DNA from: Gautieria morchelliformis
Lineage: Eukaryota > Basidiomycota > Agaricomycetes > Gomphales > Gomphaceae
Length of the DNA: 64,000 bases
NCBI GenBank assembly: GCA_015179125.1
Contig: WHVA01000001.1
Span: 124,001-188,000 of the forward strand
Direction of reading: 5' to 3'
The position numbers were made by a program, and so were the translations under genes. Below the pieces are notes generated by a model. The model saw only the letters and a program-made list of their open reading frames with translations, ran no database searches and was not told where the DNA came from. Positions within the stretch are counted from its first letter, which is position 1, and each line of letters starts with the position of its first letter. Positions 1 to 10,145 of this stretch are shown piece by piece.

Positions 1-7
1 CCCATCC

Positions 8-240
8 CCAGCCCCCTCTGCCGCTTCGCGGAGGCTCGTCCCCGGGCCCTGCCGTGCCAATCGCGCGCACGCGCGCCCCGCCGACATGAAACTGGGGGTC
101 AGCCGCGGGTCTGAACTCCCGCGGAGGGGCCACCTCGAAGTACTCCCGCCGTCTGGGGTCGGTGTCATAGCACGTGCGCCCGCCTTTGAGTGCGCGCGAG
201 CCCCCTTCTCCGCCTCCGCCCCCGTCGCCGAAAAACGCAC
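8..240 (-). CDS. Conserved exon-like frame, copy A (partial, unknown protein)
   Basis: On the minus strand there is an open frame with the stretch REYFEVAPPREFRP followed by FHVGG and GDEPPRSG. The inverted copy at 11,695-11,935 keeps the same frame (REYFKVAPAWEFRP, FHVGG, GDEPPRSG), and the one length difference near the DTDP motif is exactly three bases. Frame-preserving change between copies suggests this was coding sequence. I do not recognise the family. Upstream it is glycine- and arginine-rich and very GC-rich, so chance open frames on both strands are expected. Start, stop and exon limits are unknown. Confidence 0.3.
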
Positions 241-1090
241 GCCGAACGACGCGGACGTCCCGCGGCCACGCTCACGCTCCAGGTGCCGATTCTTCTAGAG
301 CTCGCCCCGCGCACGCGCCTCGCACGGGCAGCGCGCGTCCTCCGCGTGGAAGCCCCCCCGTGTCGCGGTGGGCGTGCGCGTCGTGCGCGTCCGGCCCACT
401 GTGCGGGTGGGAGGGCGGTGCAGGACGTGAGGGGCGGGAGGGTGGAGTCTAAGGAGCAGCGAGTGGCGCGGGACATACCATCCGCGTCTCCAGGGTCCGT
501 GTTTGTGTCTGGGTCTGGGTCATGCTGGCAGATGGATGGATATGGATGGCGAGACGTGGGGCAGAAGGCCGTAAACGCGTCATGCAGGATGGACGGCCTG
601 TTTGTATGCAAAGGGAAATACCACACACTCTGCTCGTTCCTCTTGCTGGCCTTTTCTATACCCGGCACATACACACACGCCCCGCCACTGGCGGACACGC
701 CGGAAACATCATGAGCAGTTCATGTCCGTGCGCTGGAGAGGACGGTGGGTGATAAGAAGCCTGGGAGGGGAGGCTGTTAGTGTCATGTGAGGGGAGGTGA
801 CCTGAAGTTTGGAGTGGACGGGTAAAATGCGTCGTAATGCTATGAAAGACGAGGGAGTAGAGGGACGACATGTGCGTACCATGCAATGACGGCGTCAGGG
901 TTTGTCGGTGTCTGTGTCCGTGTCATGCTGTCGTTGTAACTACGGAGTCGACCTGCATGATTGTCTTTGTTTGGTGGGTTCCCGATGTCGCCGCGCACGA
1001 CGAAGCCTCACTTCGCTCCGGATTATCAGTATCCGGTGTTTACGAAGTGCGATGGGGATGTGCTATGTATGTGGATAATGTTGCCTATAT

Positions 1091-1499
1091 TTAGCTCTGG
1101 AGCCAACCAGCTACCAAGGGACACCAGTACCGTTTATTCTCGCTAGGTGGCACTGTCGTCATTCTAAACAGCTCTGCATCACCGTCACATCCGATACACC
1201 GAATGCTCAGCCTCGCGGATACCATGTTGTTGTGCTCCAAGTTTAAATTCGATAGTCCCTTCATACCACTTCTTTCCACGCCGTTCAGGACATGCCTCCC
1301 GAATGAGAGTGGTCTCGTGTCGCCACATCGAGCAATGTTGACACGAACTGATACCTCTTCCGAGATCATCCAGCATCGCTATAGAATTACAACCACGTGC
1401 AAACTCTGTGCATTGAGCTGGACAGCCTAAACCTCCCATATCATCTCGCTTGCTCGTGTTCTCATCTTCATAAATAACACTGGAGATGCGATATCTCAA
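1091..1499 (-). CDS. Conserved antisense open frame upstream of the DUF6533 gene (doubtful)
   Basis: Two overlapping minus-strand frames of about 90-105 codons are open here, and also in copy A' (10,527-10,818 on plus), copy B (12,984-13,389 on minus) and partly in copy D. Conservation follows from the recent duplication and does not prove coding. No domain is recognised. The stretch could equally be the divergent promoter region of the DUF6533 gene, which starts about 425 bp downstream on the other strand. Confidence 0.2.
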
Positions 1500-1923
1500 T
1501 TCACATCAGTGAGCTGTGTCGCAGTTGGTTTTCGTGTGTCGTTATGCTGACACCGCACTTGGAGTCGTCAATGAGTGCCAGGTGCGCTTACATTACATCA
1601 AGTTTTAAATGCATCTTCGAGATCATAACCAGTCCTGGCAAGGCCAAGAACCCAAGGTTCAATTTCTCGTCCGAGCGGACCACTGTATCTGATGCTTCGA
1701 CCTTGTATTAATTATTTTACACATGACGTTCTTCTATCAGACCGGCCCACCTGGCAAATTGTGCCATGCTTCGCACGGATGGGATGTTGTGAATCATATC
1801 TGTTGACCTGGCAGCACCCATGTCGAGAATCTTATTTATACACGCGCGATCTGTGACTCCACTCCCACATCGCTACGCACAACTCAGTCCCTCGTCTGCA
1901 TTCCAGTCCTTCTTTCTTATATC

Positions 1924-3721
1924 ATGTCTCAGGCGGACTCCTCGGCTGAAATCCAGGCGCTATCAGACTTGTACGTATTTACCACATTGAGTGAGATGCA
2001 GAAGAACTTACCTAAACTAGCTTTGCGTTCAAATTTACCATCGTAGCACCGCTTGGTATGCGTCCACGACCCCTATCTAATTCCATGATTTCCATAGCTT
2101 GTTATACAGCACTGCTCATCTATGACACTCTGCTCACTCTACCATCTGAGATCAAGCACATTTGGTGCAAGACCGTCAAAATCGGCACCATTCTCTATGT
2201 ATTCGCTCGTTACCTGCTCATGGCTCTTTTTGTTCTTGCCATATATGGCAGTTTCTCTAACCTGTCCGTTGAGGTATATTACGACAACACTCTCATGTGT
2301 AACACCCTTACTGATTGGAATGAGTATCTAGTATGAGTTGCATTCTTTATGAACAAGCAACCTAGAGACTCATATATTCAAAGGAAATGTAATACTATAA
2401 CTCACCTAGGTCGTGCTTTACAAGTTCCTTATGTGATTGGTGTACAGGGTGAGTGATTATACCCATATATTTCTCAGGCAGAAGGCTCAACACATTTTAT
2501 TATCTAGGCCTTCTGCTAGCTCGCACCTATGCTATCTCCCTTCAGAATCAAAAGGTTTTGGGTGTTCTTGGGCTGCTCATTCTTAGCCCTACTATCATTC
2601 AGGTGGTATGTCCCTGTGCAGACTTTGTGTAAATAGCATAAATTCATTTCACTGGATATAGTACTTGTCTGTTTTGGACCATTGCAATCTCACTAGTTCG
2701 CAATTTAATACATTGACTTTGTCAGTACTGACTAGGACTTTCTGCTTAGATTTATACTAACAAATTCTTCAGGTGTAAGATCTAGGGGTCTGTATTTGTC
2801 TGATTTGTCTCTGAATACCTTTGACAGGGGATACCATCAATGATGTTACTGTAATCCTTTTTGACACTGGAGTTGTGATGGTAACCATTCTGAGCTCAAT
2901 TCAAACCCTCAGGCCTTGGCGGAAAGGAGAGATTTGGGATAAGAAATCTCTCATTAGTCTAATGATTCACCAAGGTGAGCATACAACATATTGCTTATAT
3001 CTATGGACATATCACTAATCTACAGGTAAGGCTTGGTGAGATATGGGTATGAAACATTATTCCTAAGATATTGCATATGTTGATTCATATTTAGATTTGT
3101 GCTTACAATTACTTTGGCTGATACGGTCACAACAAGGGTATTGTTATTTACAAAGACATTGAACTTTGAGGACTTACTCATCTTCTTTTACATTTCAGGG
3201 ATTGAGGGTTCGTAATAACATTCATCATGATAAAAGAATGGCTAACTAAAGCGGCTTTATGGCATAAAGCCAAGCCTTCCAGGCATCTTAGCCTACCCTC
3301 AGAACAGGTATCTTCTCACCAATTTAAGAAGAAAGACATGTGATTGTACTAACACTGCACATACAGCTTGTCAACAATTATTGTCTGCCGGTTCCATCTA
3401 ACTCTCAAAGAGAGACACAGTCGACTTAACAGCCCCTCATTACCCTCTCTTTCATTCACAAGCTTCAAAGCAGCCAGAAAAAGTGTTCACAGTGCTATAG
3501 TGGCTGAATTTGGGAACCCTCACTTGAGCCAGGGACTTGGCACTGAGACAATGGAGGACACCATGGCTGATCAGGAAAGCCAGCCGTCACCTGAAGAGGC
3601 TCGGTCAGCTGGGATAGAATTGGATGTGTATCCTTGGGTGACTGGACGTCCTGGAGATGTAGAAATGGCTGGGCAGATTGCATCTGGTGAGCAGTCAGCA
3701 TCTCTTTCAGGCGCTGGTTAA
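1924..3721 (+). CDS. DUF6533-type membrane protein gene, copy A
   Basis: Multi-exon gene of a family expanded in mushrooms; its function is unknown. The start ATG at 1,924 opens a short exon (MSQADSSAEIQALSD). After a GTACGT intron at 1,971-2,020 and a second short intron at about 2,056-2,097 comes the family hallmark YDTLLTLPSEIKHIW followed by ARYLLMALFVLAIY, which is the DUF6533 region with its membrane helices. A further helix exon (ARTYAISLQNQKVLGVLGLL) lies near 2,498-2,602. Another (VTVILFDTGVVMVTILSSIQ) begins after the acceptor at 2,827. The last exon after 3,366 has the typical C-terminal FHLTLKERHSRLNS and PSLSFTSFKAA and ends at 3,721. I cannot fix every middle exon, and the 2,340-2,490 and 3,020-3,360 parts look intronic. 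It may be functional or a decayed copy. Confidence 0.65.
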
Positions 3722-3939
3722 TGGTTCCATAGGATCTGGAAGAACAGCAGAGGCTTAATAATAGCATCCAAGCTAAGCCATCATAGCCACAATTCCAATA
3801 CAAACCCACTAGCAGAGAAACATGCAGCAACTTATGTGGCTATCTGCTCACTCTGGCAAACCATACACTCAAAAAACCATGGATACATATATATTCTGTG
3901 ACATTTCAAATTTGACTTTCTTCATAATTTATTCAACTT

Positions 3940-4272
3940 GTGGTGGCCTGTGAGGCCTTGCATGTTTGTGAGTGGTTTAGGGAAAATGGCAGGCATCTGG
4001 CAAGATGCCCACCTGCAAATCAAGGCTCAACCATGGCAGGCAAAGTGTTTACCCAATCAAGTTCACTTGGTCCGTGCCTACACTGGCTTGAGCTCATAGA
4101 CTGTGAAGATGTAACAGGCAATGCCTTAATCGCTTATATTGAGGTGAGGCAGGTGTCAGGGCATGTGGAGGAATTCCAATTATTGGTGAGTGGGTGTCCA
4201 GGAGTGGAAGACAAGCACCTGGCTGAAGTGTCCCATTTTGTAATTGTTGAGGGGGTTGATAATTATCCTTAA
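3940..4272 (+). CDS. Conserved open frame in unit R, unknown
   Basis: A 110-codon frame (MVACEALHVCEWFRENG at the start) is kept in copies B (16,146-16,478) and C (36,118-36,480) with the same reading frame; copy C has a longer end. A minus-strand frame with MLDEYSRFVKEGLN overlaps it and is also kept in all three copies, so strand is uncertain. No family is recognised. It lies just downstream of the DUF6533 gene and may be part of its 3' region or a remnant of another gene carried in the same unit. Confidence 0.25.
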   Translation: MVACEALHVCEWFRENGRHLARCPPANQGSTMAGKVFTQSSSLGPCLHWLELIDCEDVTGNALIAYIEVRQVSGHVEEFQLLVSGCPGVEDKHLAEVSHFVIVEGVDNYP

Positions 4273-4512
4273 TATACTGATGAATATTCAGACCCTCCTT
4301 AACAAATCTTGAATATTCATCTAACATCACAACCATAAATTGAAATTTATTCTGTAAATTGCCTGCAATGGCAGAAGTGGCAGAAGAAGGCCTTTCTGCC
4401 CATATATCTACACTAAAACCATGGGACAAAGATAGATGGTACAGCAGATGTGATGGATGACCTGTGTGGCTGACGTCAGGCTCAGTAGACATCAGCCATG
4501 CTCAGTGCTGCC

Positions 4513-5001
4513 TGTCAGGGGACACCCTGTTTTCCTTTTCCAGTTCCGACACCACACCCAGTTCCGACTCCATTTCCGACTCCGCTTCCAGTTCCGATTC
4601 CATCTCCGCCTATGCTTTTGGAAATGATTCCGCTTCTGGGAGAACTTCCACCAGTTCTGTTCACCTTGCCAGTTCCACTCCAATTTCCGACTTCCACTCT
4701 CGGAACAGTGTCAGAAATCAAGCGACTCGCGTAATAGGTGGCATCAAGGGTCGATCAAGGGTCAGGGAGCTCAGGAGGATGCAGCGTTGATGGCGGGTGC
4801 CAAGTGTTGTCCCTGGCTGCGCAGCGTAGTATAATACGGGCTCGCTGACATTGGGGGTCCTTAGACTTTTCTCTTTGGATTTCCCCTTGTCAGGGAGAAT
4901 GCCCTCTCTTGTATACTCTGTTCATTTGTACATACTTTGGATTTCCCCTTGTCAGTTGTGTGGTAGTGTGATCTCCACAACCAGCCAGGGTCGCCCTTAC
5001 A
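4513..5001. mobile_element. Solo LTR, 489 bp, TSD CTGCC
   Basis: The segment starts TGTCAGGGG and ends CCCTTACA, and is bounded by CTGCC at 4,508-4,512 and 5,002-5,006. Copies B (about 16,757) and C (about 36,727) have the uninterrupted target, so this is a clean insertion after the duplication. It has no coding capacity. Inside are clustered TTCCGAC/TTCCAGTTCCG repeats (4,535-4,690) and a direct repeat of CTTTGGATTTCCCCTTGTCAG (4,874 and 4,938). TG...CA ends with a 5-bp duplication mean an LTR retrotransposon left as a solo LTR. Which superfamily it belongs to is not shown. Confidence 0.85.
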
Positions 5002-5247
5002 CTGCCTCTGGATCCTGATGTTCGTGCGTATAAATGTCCTCTTCATATATCTGCAGTGCTTGGCCTTGATCAGCACCTTTTTGTGCTTCAAGATCATATA
5101 CCTGCACTGCAGTGATCTCACTTCCTTCCAGTTCAGAATTGATAGAGTCATAGATTTACTGGTAGAGTATAGATGTGGGCTATAGCTCAAGGCCAAGTTC
5201 AATGGATAACACAAGAGGAAAATAACTTGAAGTTCAACTCAAGACTT

Positions 5248-5899
5248 TGTTATGACCATGCAGTTCTGACTTCTGACACTCAGTTCCACTTGCATTCCAA
5301 CCCTCTGATAATTCTGACATTCCCACCCCTTGTTATATCCTTTGTTCTTTCAACTCTATTACTCAGACCCACCGGACTCAACTCGCAGCACAGCAAGACC
5401 ATATGTCCATCCCCCTTTGGAGTCTCGTTGTTTCTTTATCTCAGATATACTTTCCGACCCCTTGTTCTTTTGCCATTGTTCCTTACCCTACCCTGCACCC
5501 CCTTGTAGTCCTTTGTTCCCAATTAGTTATTTACCCTGTATGTCTGTCTGACTTCCGCTTCCTCTGGAATTTGCTTAGTACTACCCCATTACCTGTTGCC
5601 TCAGCTCTTTGTATAAAAGGCCCTCATGTATGCTTGCTATCCTGCAATCAGATAATCGCCTTCAATATGTGATTTCCTTCACTCTATCTCCTGTTCTTAG
5701 CACAGTGAGGTTTGCAAGACCTCCATCTCTCTGCCTTCTGCCTTCCAACCCAACTTCCGACCCTTGTCAAGTTTGATACTTTCTGACTTCCGACTCACGA
5801 TCCGAAATACTTAGGACAATAGTTCATTGGGGGCATAACACATATGTTGAAGCCGTTGTCCTTTCTAGTTCCAACTTGGGGAAAGCTCGATACGTAACA
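5248..5899 (+). mobile_element. Gypsy-family solo LTR, 652 bp, TSD GACTT
   Basis: Starts TGTTATGACC, ends GATACGTAACA, with GACTT on both sides (5,243-5,247 and 5,900-5,904). It aligns along its whole length with the 5' LTR of the gypsy element at 18,283-18,926, including the TGTATAAAAG promoter motif near 5,610. Copies B and C of unit R carry the start of the same LTR at the same place, so this insertion predates the duplications. Confidence 0.92.
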
Positions 5900-5904
5900 G
5901 ACTT

Positions 5905-7226
5905 GAAGTCAATAAGTATGTCCAAATGTTCGTTCTCATTATTTTGCTCTTACATGGTTAGCTATTTATGTCAACTCAGAGAGCGGTATCGATACAAGGT
6001 AGTGAGCAACAGGATTGGTGGGAATATGTATATGGTAGGTGCATGTTTACTGCCTGCACTGTATACTTGCACTTCGACTTGCCTGCTCGGTGTGGCCTAG
6101 ACAAAAGGCAGAAGGGTTCGTACTCATTTCATGGCTCAAAGGATAAGGTGGAGAGGTAGGTGTAATCAAATAGGAGTTATAGATGTGACTCGGGTGTGTT
6201 GGAGGAAAGGTGTCATGAGATAGGGTTGGCAAGATGGGATCAAGGAGATGGGATTGGTCCAGTTGTATGGCTACTCATGTACACATATATTGCGTACCTC
6301 GACTTGACTCATTGTATATGCACTATCTCAGCTCAGCTTTATAGCTCGGTGTGTGATCCAGCATGTGCACTGGATAGCCTCAACTTATAACTCGTGTGTA
6401 CGCACATATGTGCACCTCAGTGAACTCAGATGCTCATGAGTGGTCAGATTCAGGTCATACAAAATATTGTCCATAGATGATATTGTGACAAGAATCAATG
6501 ACTGAACATTCTGCACCTTGTTATCAGACCTGACCTAAGTTTGGTCCAGCACGAGCAAACAAGATTGCAGCGAGGTGAGGAAGGTGGCAGCCATGATGGT
6601 GTAGGGTGCTATCATGACTTGTTTATTTGTTGTATCCAGTATCTCCATTTTCCCTTTCATCACTCCACTTATATGTTCGCTCCGTTCGCTCTTTGCTGAA
6701 TTCGCCGAACAGTTATTCACTATTCGCATCATTTGCCAGTAGGCACGCCATCAAACACGATCGACATCCTTTACCCGGCTTGATGGTTCATCACTGGTCC
6801 CATCATCTTCTTGACTCAACCCCCTTTGGGTGTTACTATGGCCAGAATGCATTCGCGGGATGTCCTACCCATAGATCGTGTGGGATCAACCCAGCAGACC
6901 AAGAGTCCGTGCAGGGCAACGTGTATGCAGGCCTTCAGGCATATTTTCTTGCATGGGTACCTTTATCCTCTTCCCCTCCGTTGTTTCATGTTCACACTCC
7001 TCCCTTCCTCTATTGCATACATTTCATCTATTTGTATCCTGACTGCGCACCCCTGTCCAACCCTGACTCATGACGGCCTCTTTCCTATTTGCTGATATCA
7101 TATGAGCATTCGGTATAAGTAGTCTACATTCACATGTATATTCCCCAGTTAGTTATCATACGTCTATCTTGTGCAAAACTTGACCTCACTGTGACCATCA
7201 CCTTGAGCCCTCTCCTATAGATTCCT
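5905..7226. other. Sequence without a supportable gene
   Basis: About 1.3 kb between the solo LTR and the hAT element. There are a few open frames below 150 codons on plus (6,627-7,073) with no recognised domain, and scattered splice-like signals. I see no tandem repeat and no terminal repeats. Confidence 0.5.
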
Positions 7227-7234
7227 ATCTTCGA

Positions 7235-8353
7235 TCGTGTTCTGCAAATCCCGGCTCGGCTCAAAAGCCCCGGCTTCGGCTCGGCTCACGCCGGCTCGGG
7301 CTCACAGAATTCAGGGCCAGGCCCTGAGTGCCGGCTTGGGCTCGGCTCGGGCTTGGCCCAGCTTAAGCCGGGGCTCTTCAGTGGGAAATATCGACCGAGG
7401 GGATGCAACGCCGAAGTGGAAATTCTATGTACTTTTAACTAGCTAGTCGTATTCTATATCGACTTCGCTCTCCCCCTCCACAAGCTCACAGTCACTGGAG
7501 AGGTCAATGACCTCTCCCGGTGTCTGAGGCACCTCCGGATCTTTGTCCATTAATTCGAGCTCATAAGAAGACGACGGAGCTGAATCCCGTAGTATCAACT
7601 TTGTCTTCAGTCCGCATTTGACGACCTGGAGTGCTTCAACTACATCTCCTTTGAGTCGGTTCCGCCGTTTTGTGATTGTAATTCCCAAGCTTGAATGCTT
7701 TGAGTACCTGAATCTTAGATCAATAGATAGACAATATTCTATGCAAAGATATGACTCACCAGTAATGCCGCCAGATTCCTTATTCATAACCATTTCAGTA
7801 CTACTGAAATCAGTAGGCTTGGCAACGGTCCTTGCATTTGGATCGATCACCAGGGCCGGCTCAACAATAGTCTTTTGTTTTTTATTTTTATGTTGGTCAG
7901 TAGTTTCTACCACCTTAGTCACGACCTTGGCATGCTCGCGTTGACCAAGAACATTGGCCACAATATCGGGATCCTTCAGTGTGGCGCTTGGCTTTAGCGT
8001 TCGGCCCGAACGGGCACTCTTGATAGGGAGCAGCTGAACCTCGTCCTCATCGCTGGGGTCCTGGATACGGGGCAAGGGCATGGCAGTGAGCAGCAGAAAG
8101 AGAATTTTTTCAAACTCAACCAATAGAGCACAGGATATACTCAAATTAGCTACCTGAGTGCCGCTTGCCACCCGAACAGTGCATACTGGGTAAGCGCCCA
8201 AAAGCCGTGGCTTCAGGGCTCGGCTCGGGCTCTCAAAACTCAAGCCGGGCCCTAGATCCCGGCCTCAGGACGGCTTTGGCCCGGCCTGGCCCGGATTTTG
8301 GGGGCCCGGCTCCGGCTTAGGCCGCGGCTGAAGCCGGGCTTTGCAGAACACTA
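7235..8353 (-). mobile_element. Internally deleted hAT element, TSD ATCTTCGA
   Basis: Terminal inverted repeats T(A/C)GTGTTCTGCAAA close a 1,119-bp element flanked by a perfect 8-bp duplication ATCTTCGA (7,227-7,234 and 8,354-8,361), the hAT signature. Subterminal regions on both sides (7,245-7,375 and 8,190-8,340) are rich in CCGGCTCGGCTC/GGCCCGGC motifs, a pattern seen in hAT elements and probably used as transposase-binding sites. The centre keeps only the two ends of a transposase gene, so the element can move only with a helper transposase. Confidence 0.92.
7443..8081 (-). pseudogene. hAT transposase remnant: N-terminus joined to C-terminus
   Basis: A minus-strand frame starts MPLPRIQDPSDEDEV (8,081), a low-complexity acidic N-terminal piece. 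After an intron-like GTGAGT...TTCAG segment (about 7,710-7,760) it passes into RNRLKGDVVEALQVVKCGLK, the end of the hAT dimerisation domain, and ends in an acidic tail at 7,443. The RNase H-like catalytic core is missing. The frame is open across the join and could encode a truncated DNA-binding or dimerising protein, but expression is not shown. A full hAT transposase would be three to four times longer. Confidence 0.75.
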
Positions 8354-8499
8354 ATCTTCGACCAGAGGAGGACTTAAGCATGACTGGTGAGCTTTTGTAC
8401 TTCACCTTCATCACCTTAGCCTTTGTACCATTATCCGCGCTGTCGGTGAAAGGATTGTTGCTGCTTAAACAACCTTTCCATGACACCTTGCACATTACA

Positions 8500-8990
8500 T
8501 CATCAAGTGTTACGGGCTACTTTGTTGGGTGCATATATGCTCCTGCACCAAAATCAAGCATAATATATTCGATTTACTGTATGGTGTTTCAATCTCTTCT
8601 CAGATTGTTCTTGTACCATGCATTCACTTCTCTGTTTATTTTCAAAATTTTCTAGTCACTCCCTACCTCTCCATTTCATTTTGTTATTCCTATTTTCACA
8701 AGCGGCTGCACCCAGCGGAGTTTGAAATGACTTCAACGCGCGAGCCCTTAGGCGCTAAAGGGCCGGGTGCAGGTATATGCGTTCTGAGACAGGATTGTAC
8801 TCCTCTCTCAGTGACAATAAATTCACTGAGAGAGGCGAGTAGTATTCTTTGTATTTTCATAACATGTTGACTGAAAATCATGTAGTACATTTGATTCTAG
8901 GTATTGTATCAATATAACAGTGACAATAAATTCACTGAGAGAGTACATTTGATTCTAGCTTTCTAAGAACTCTACCGAACCTTCCCTGCC
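8500..8990. repeat. Dispersed repeat P, copy 1 (with perfect hairpin)
   Basis: Nearly identical, on the opposite strand, to 42,310-42,790. It contains the hairpin at 8,802-8,835 (13-bp arms CCTCTCTCAGTGA/TCACTGAGAGAGG, 8-base loop). A second CAGTGACAATAAATTCACTG is near 8,920, and the phrase GTACATTTGATTCTAG occurs twice. No transposase is present. The structure suggests the fused ends of a small inverted-repeat element, but I cannot define its limits. Confidence 0.7.
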
Positions 8991-10145
8991 ATAGCCCCTA
9001 GTTGCTAACATACTTCACTACGACTGTAGATAGGGCGAGCTCCGTTCGGGCAGCCCTCATACCTTCTGAACATTTATTGGTTCACCTTATTTGCCAAACA
9101 GCACACTTCTTTGCACAAGCTATTTGGGCATTCGCTGTGTTCACTAATACACAATATTAATGCCTAAAAACCAATCTTGACAGGTGCGTTGGGTGCTGCG
9201 GTGGATATGTGTCTTGTGTGTGGATTGGGAAGGGGTGTGTATGATTATGAGCATCATAAGTGAGAGATGTGTGTTTGAAAGAAAGGGAGAAAGAAAGAAA
9301 GAGAGAAAGAAGGAATGTGTATGATGGGCTAGCCATCAAATTGCTCCATGGATCAACGCCTCTCGGGGTCGGGCTTTGTCTCAATTCAGGGGTGGATTTG
9401 CGGGTTGTTGGATCAGCCATATGTCCGTGGGTTGATGGGATGTTGTGGTGGATCATGTGGATGTGTGTGGGATAGAGGGGGGAATCAGAGGGATAGTGGG
9501 AGTGGATGTATTGCAGGTGGAAGGGGTTGTATGAGATGAAGTAAATAATGTTTTTGTGTTGGAATTGTGACAAAAACAGATAACTAAGGTACTGATGGAG
9601 ATTTTCCAGAGGCACTGTACAAGCTGAAACATCAGACTGAACAATACAGTTCAAAGGCCTGTATTGCCTCATAGATATATACAGCGGCACAATGCTAATA
9701 TGAATTCCTGAGCTCAATGCTTCCCACATCCTGGTTTCAAATCTACTTCCACACTACCTACATTGAAGTTCAGGGGGAAGGGCTTACTGCATTCAGTGCA
9801 GCCGAAATTGTTCTGAGTAAAAGATACATCAATATACTATGGAATGAGAATTTATTTACCATCATGGGCCTGCCCTGGGCAACTGCCTAATCCTCAAGCT
9901 CAGTGGCGAGCAGCATGCCTGCATAGGTAACCGGTCATGACTGCTTGAGGAGGGTGAGTAGGCCCAGTTTGATGACACTGCACAAGCATCTTCCATGTGC
10001 CTGCGCAAGACACTGTAGTAACTCAGCTTGGGCAAGTAGGAAGTTACAGACCAGTTGTATGAACAATGGGACTTGCAGGAGCTTAATAAACTATTTAATT
10101 TTCTCCTCAGTGATAGTCGACACTGAGTAATATAATTGAAGGATG
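8991..10145. other. Sequence without a supportable gene
   Basis: A minus-strand frame of 190 codons (9,157-9,729) is histidine/serine/proline-rich and lies over a GA-rich simple sequence (9,270-9,320), so I do not accept it as a gene. Nothing else is recognised in this stretch. Confidence 0.45.

Larger units (their letters stand above)
1..5247 (+). repeat. Unit R, copy A (runs in from left edge)
   Basis: Large low-copy repeat. Positions 1 to about 1,745 match 11,925 to 10,146 on the other strand. From about 1,000 to 5,247 the sequence matches copy B (12,890-16,990) in direct orientation, and the part from 1,850 onward matches copy C (34,020-36,971). It holds a GC-rich upstream block, a DUF6533 gene and a conserved 3' region. 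Differences from the sister copies are mostly point changes plus clean insertions, so the copies are related by duplication. I do not see terminal inverted repeats or target duplications at the ends of the unit, so it may be a segmental duplication and not a transposon. The left end lies outside the window. Confidence 0.8.

Noticed and set aside
174-714. Plus-strand frames of 90-174 codons in the GC-rich block
   Set aside because: All frames are open because of base composition. Only the minus-strand frame at 8-240 shows frame-conserving change between copies.
4492-4790. Ser/Asp- or Pro-rich frames at the TTCCGAC cluster
   Set aside because: They are translations of the repeated TTCCGACTCC words inside a solo LTR.
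9157-9729. 190-codon minus-strand frame as a gene
   Set aside because: It is His/Ser/Pro-rich, crosses a GA simple repeat, and shows no domain or conserved copy.
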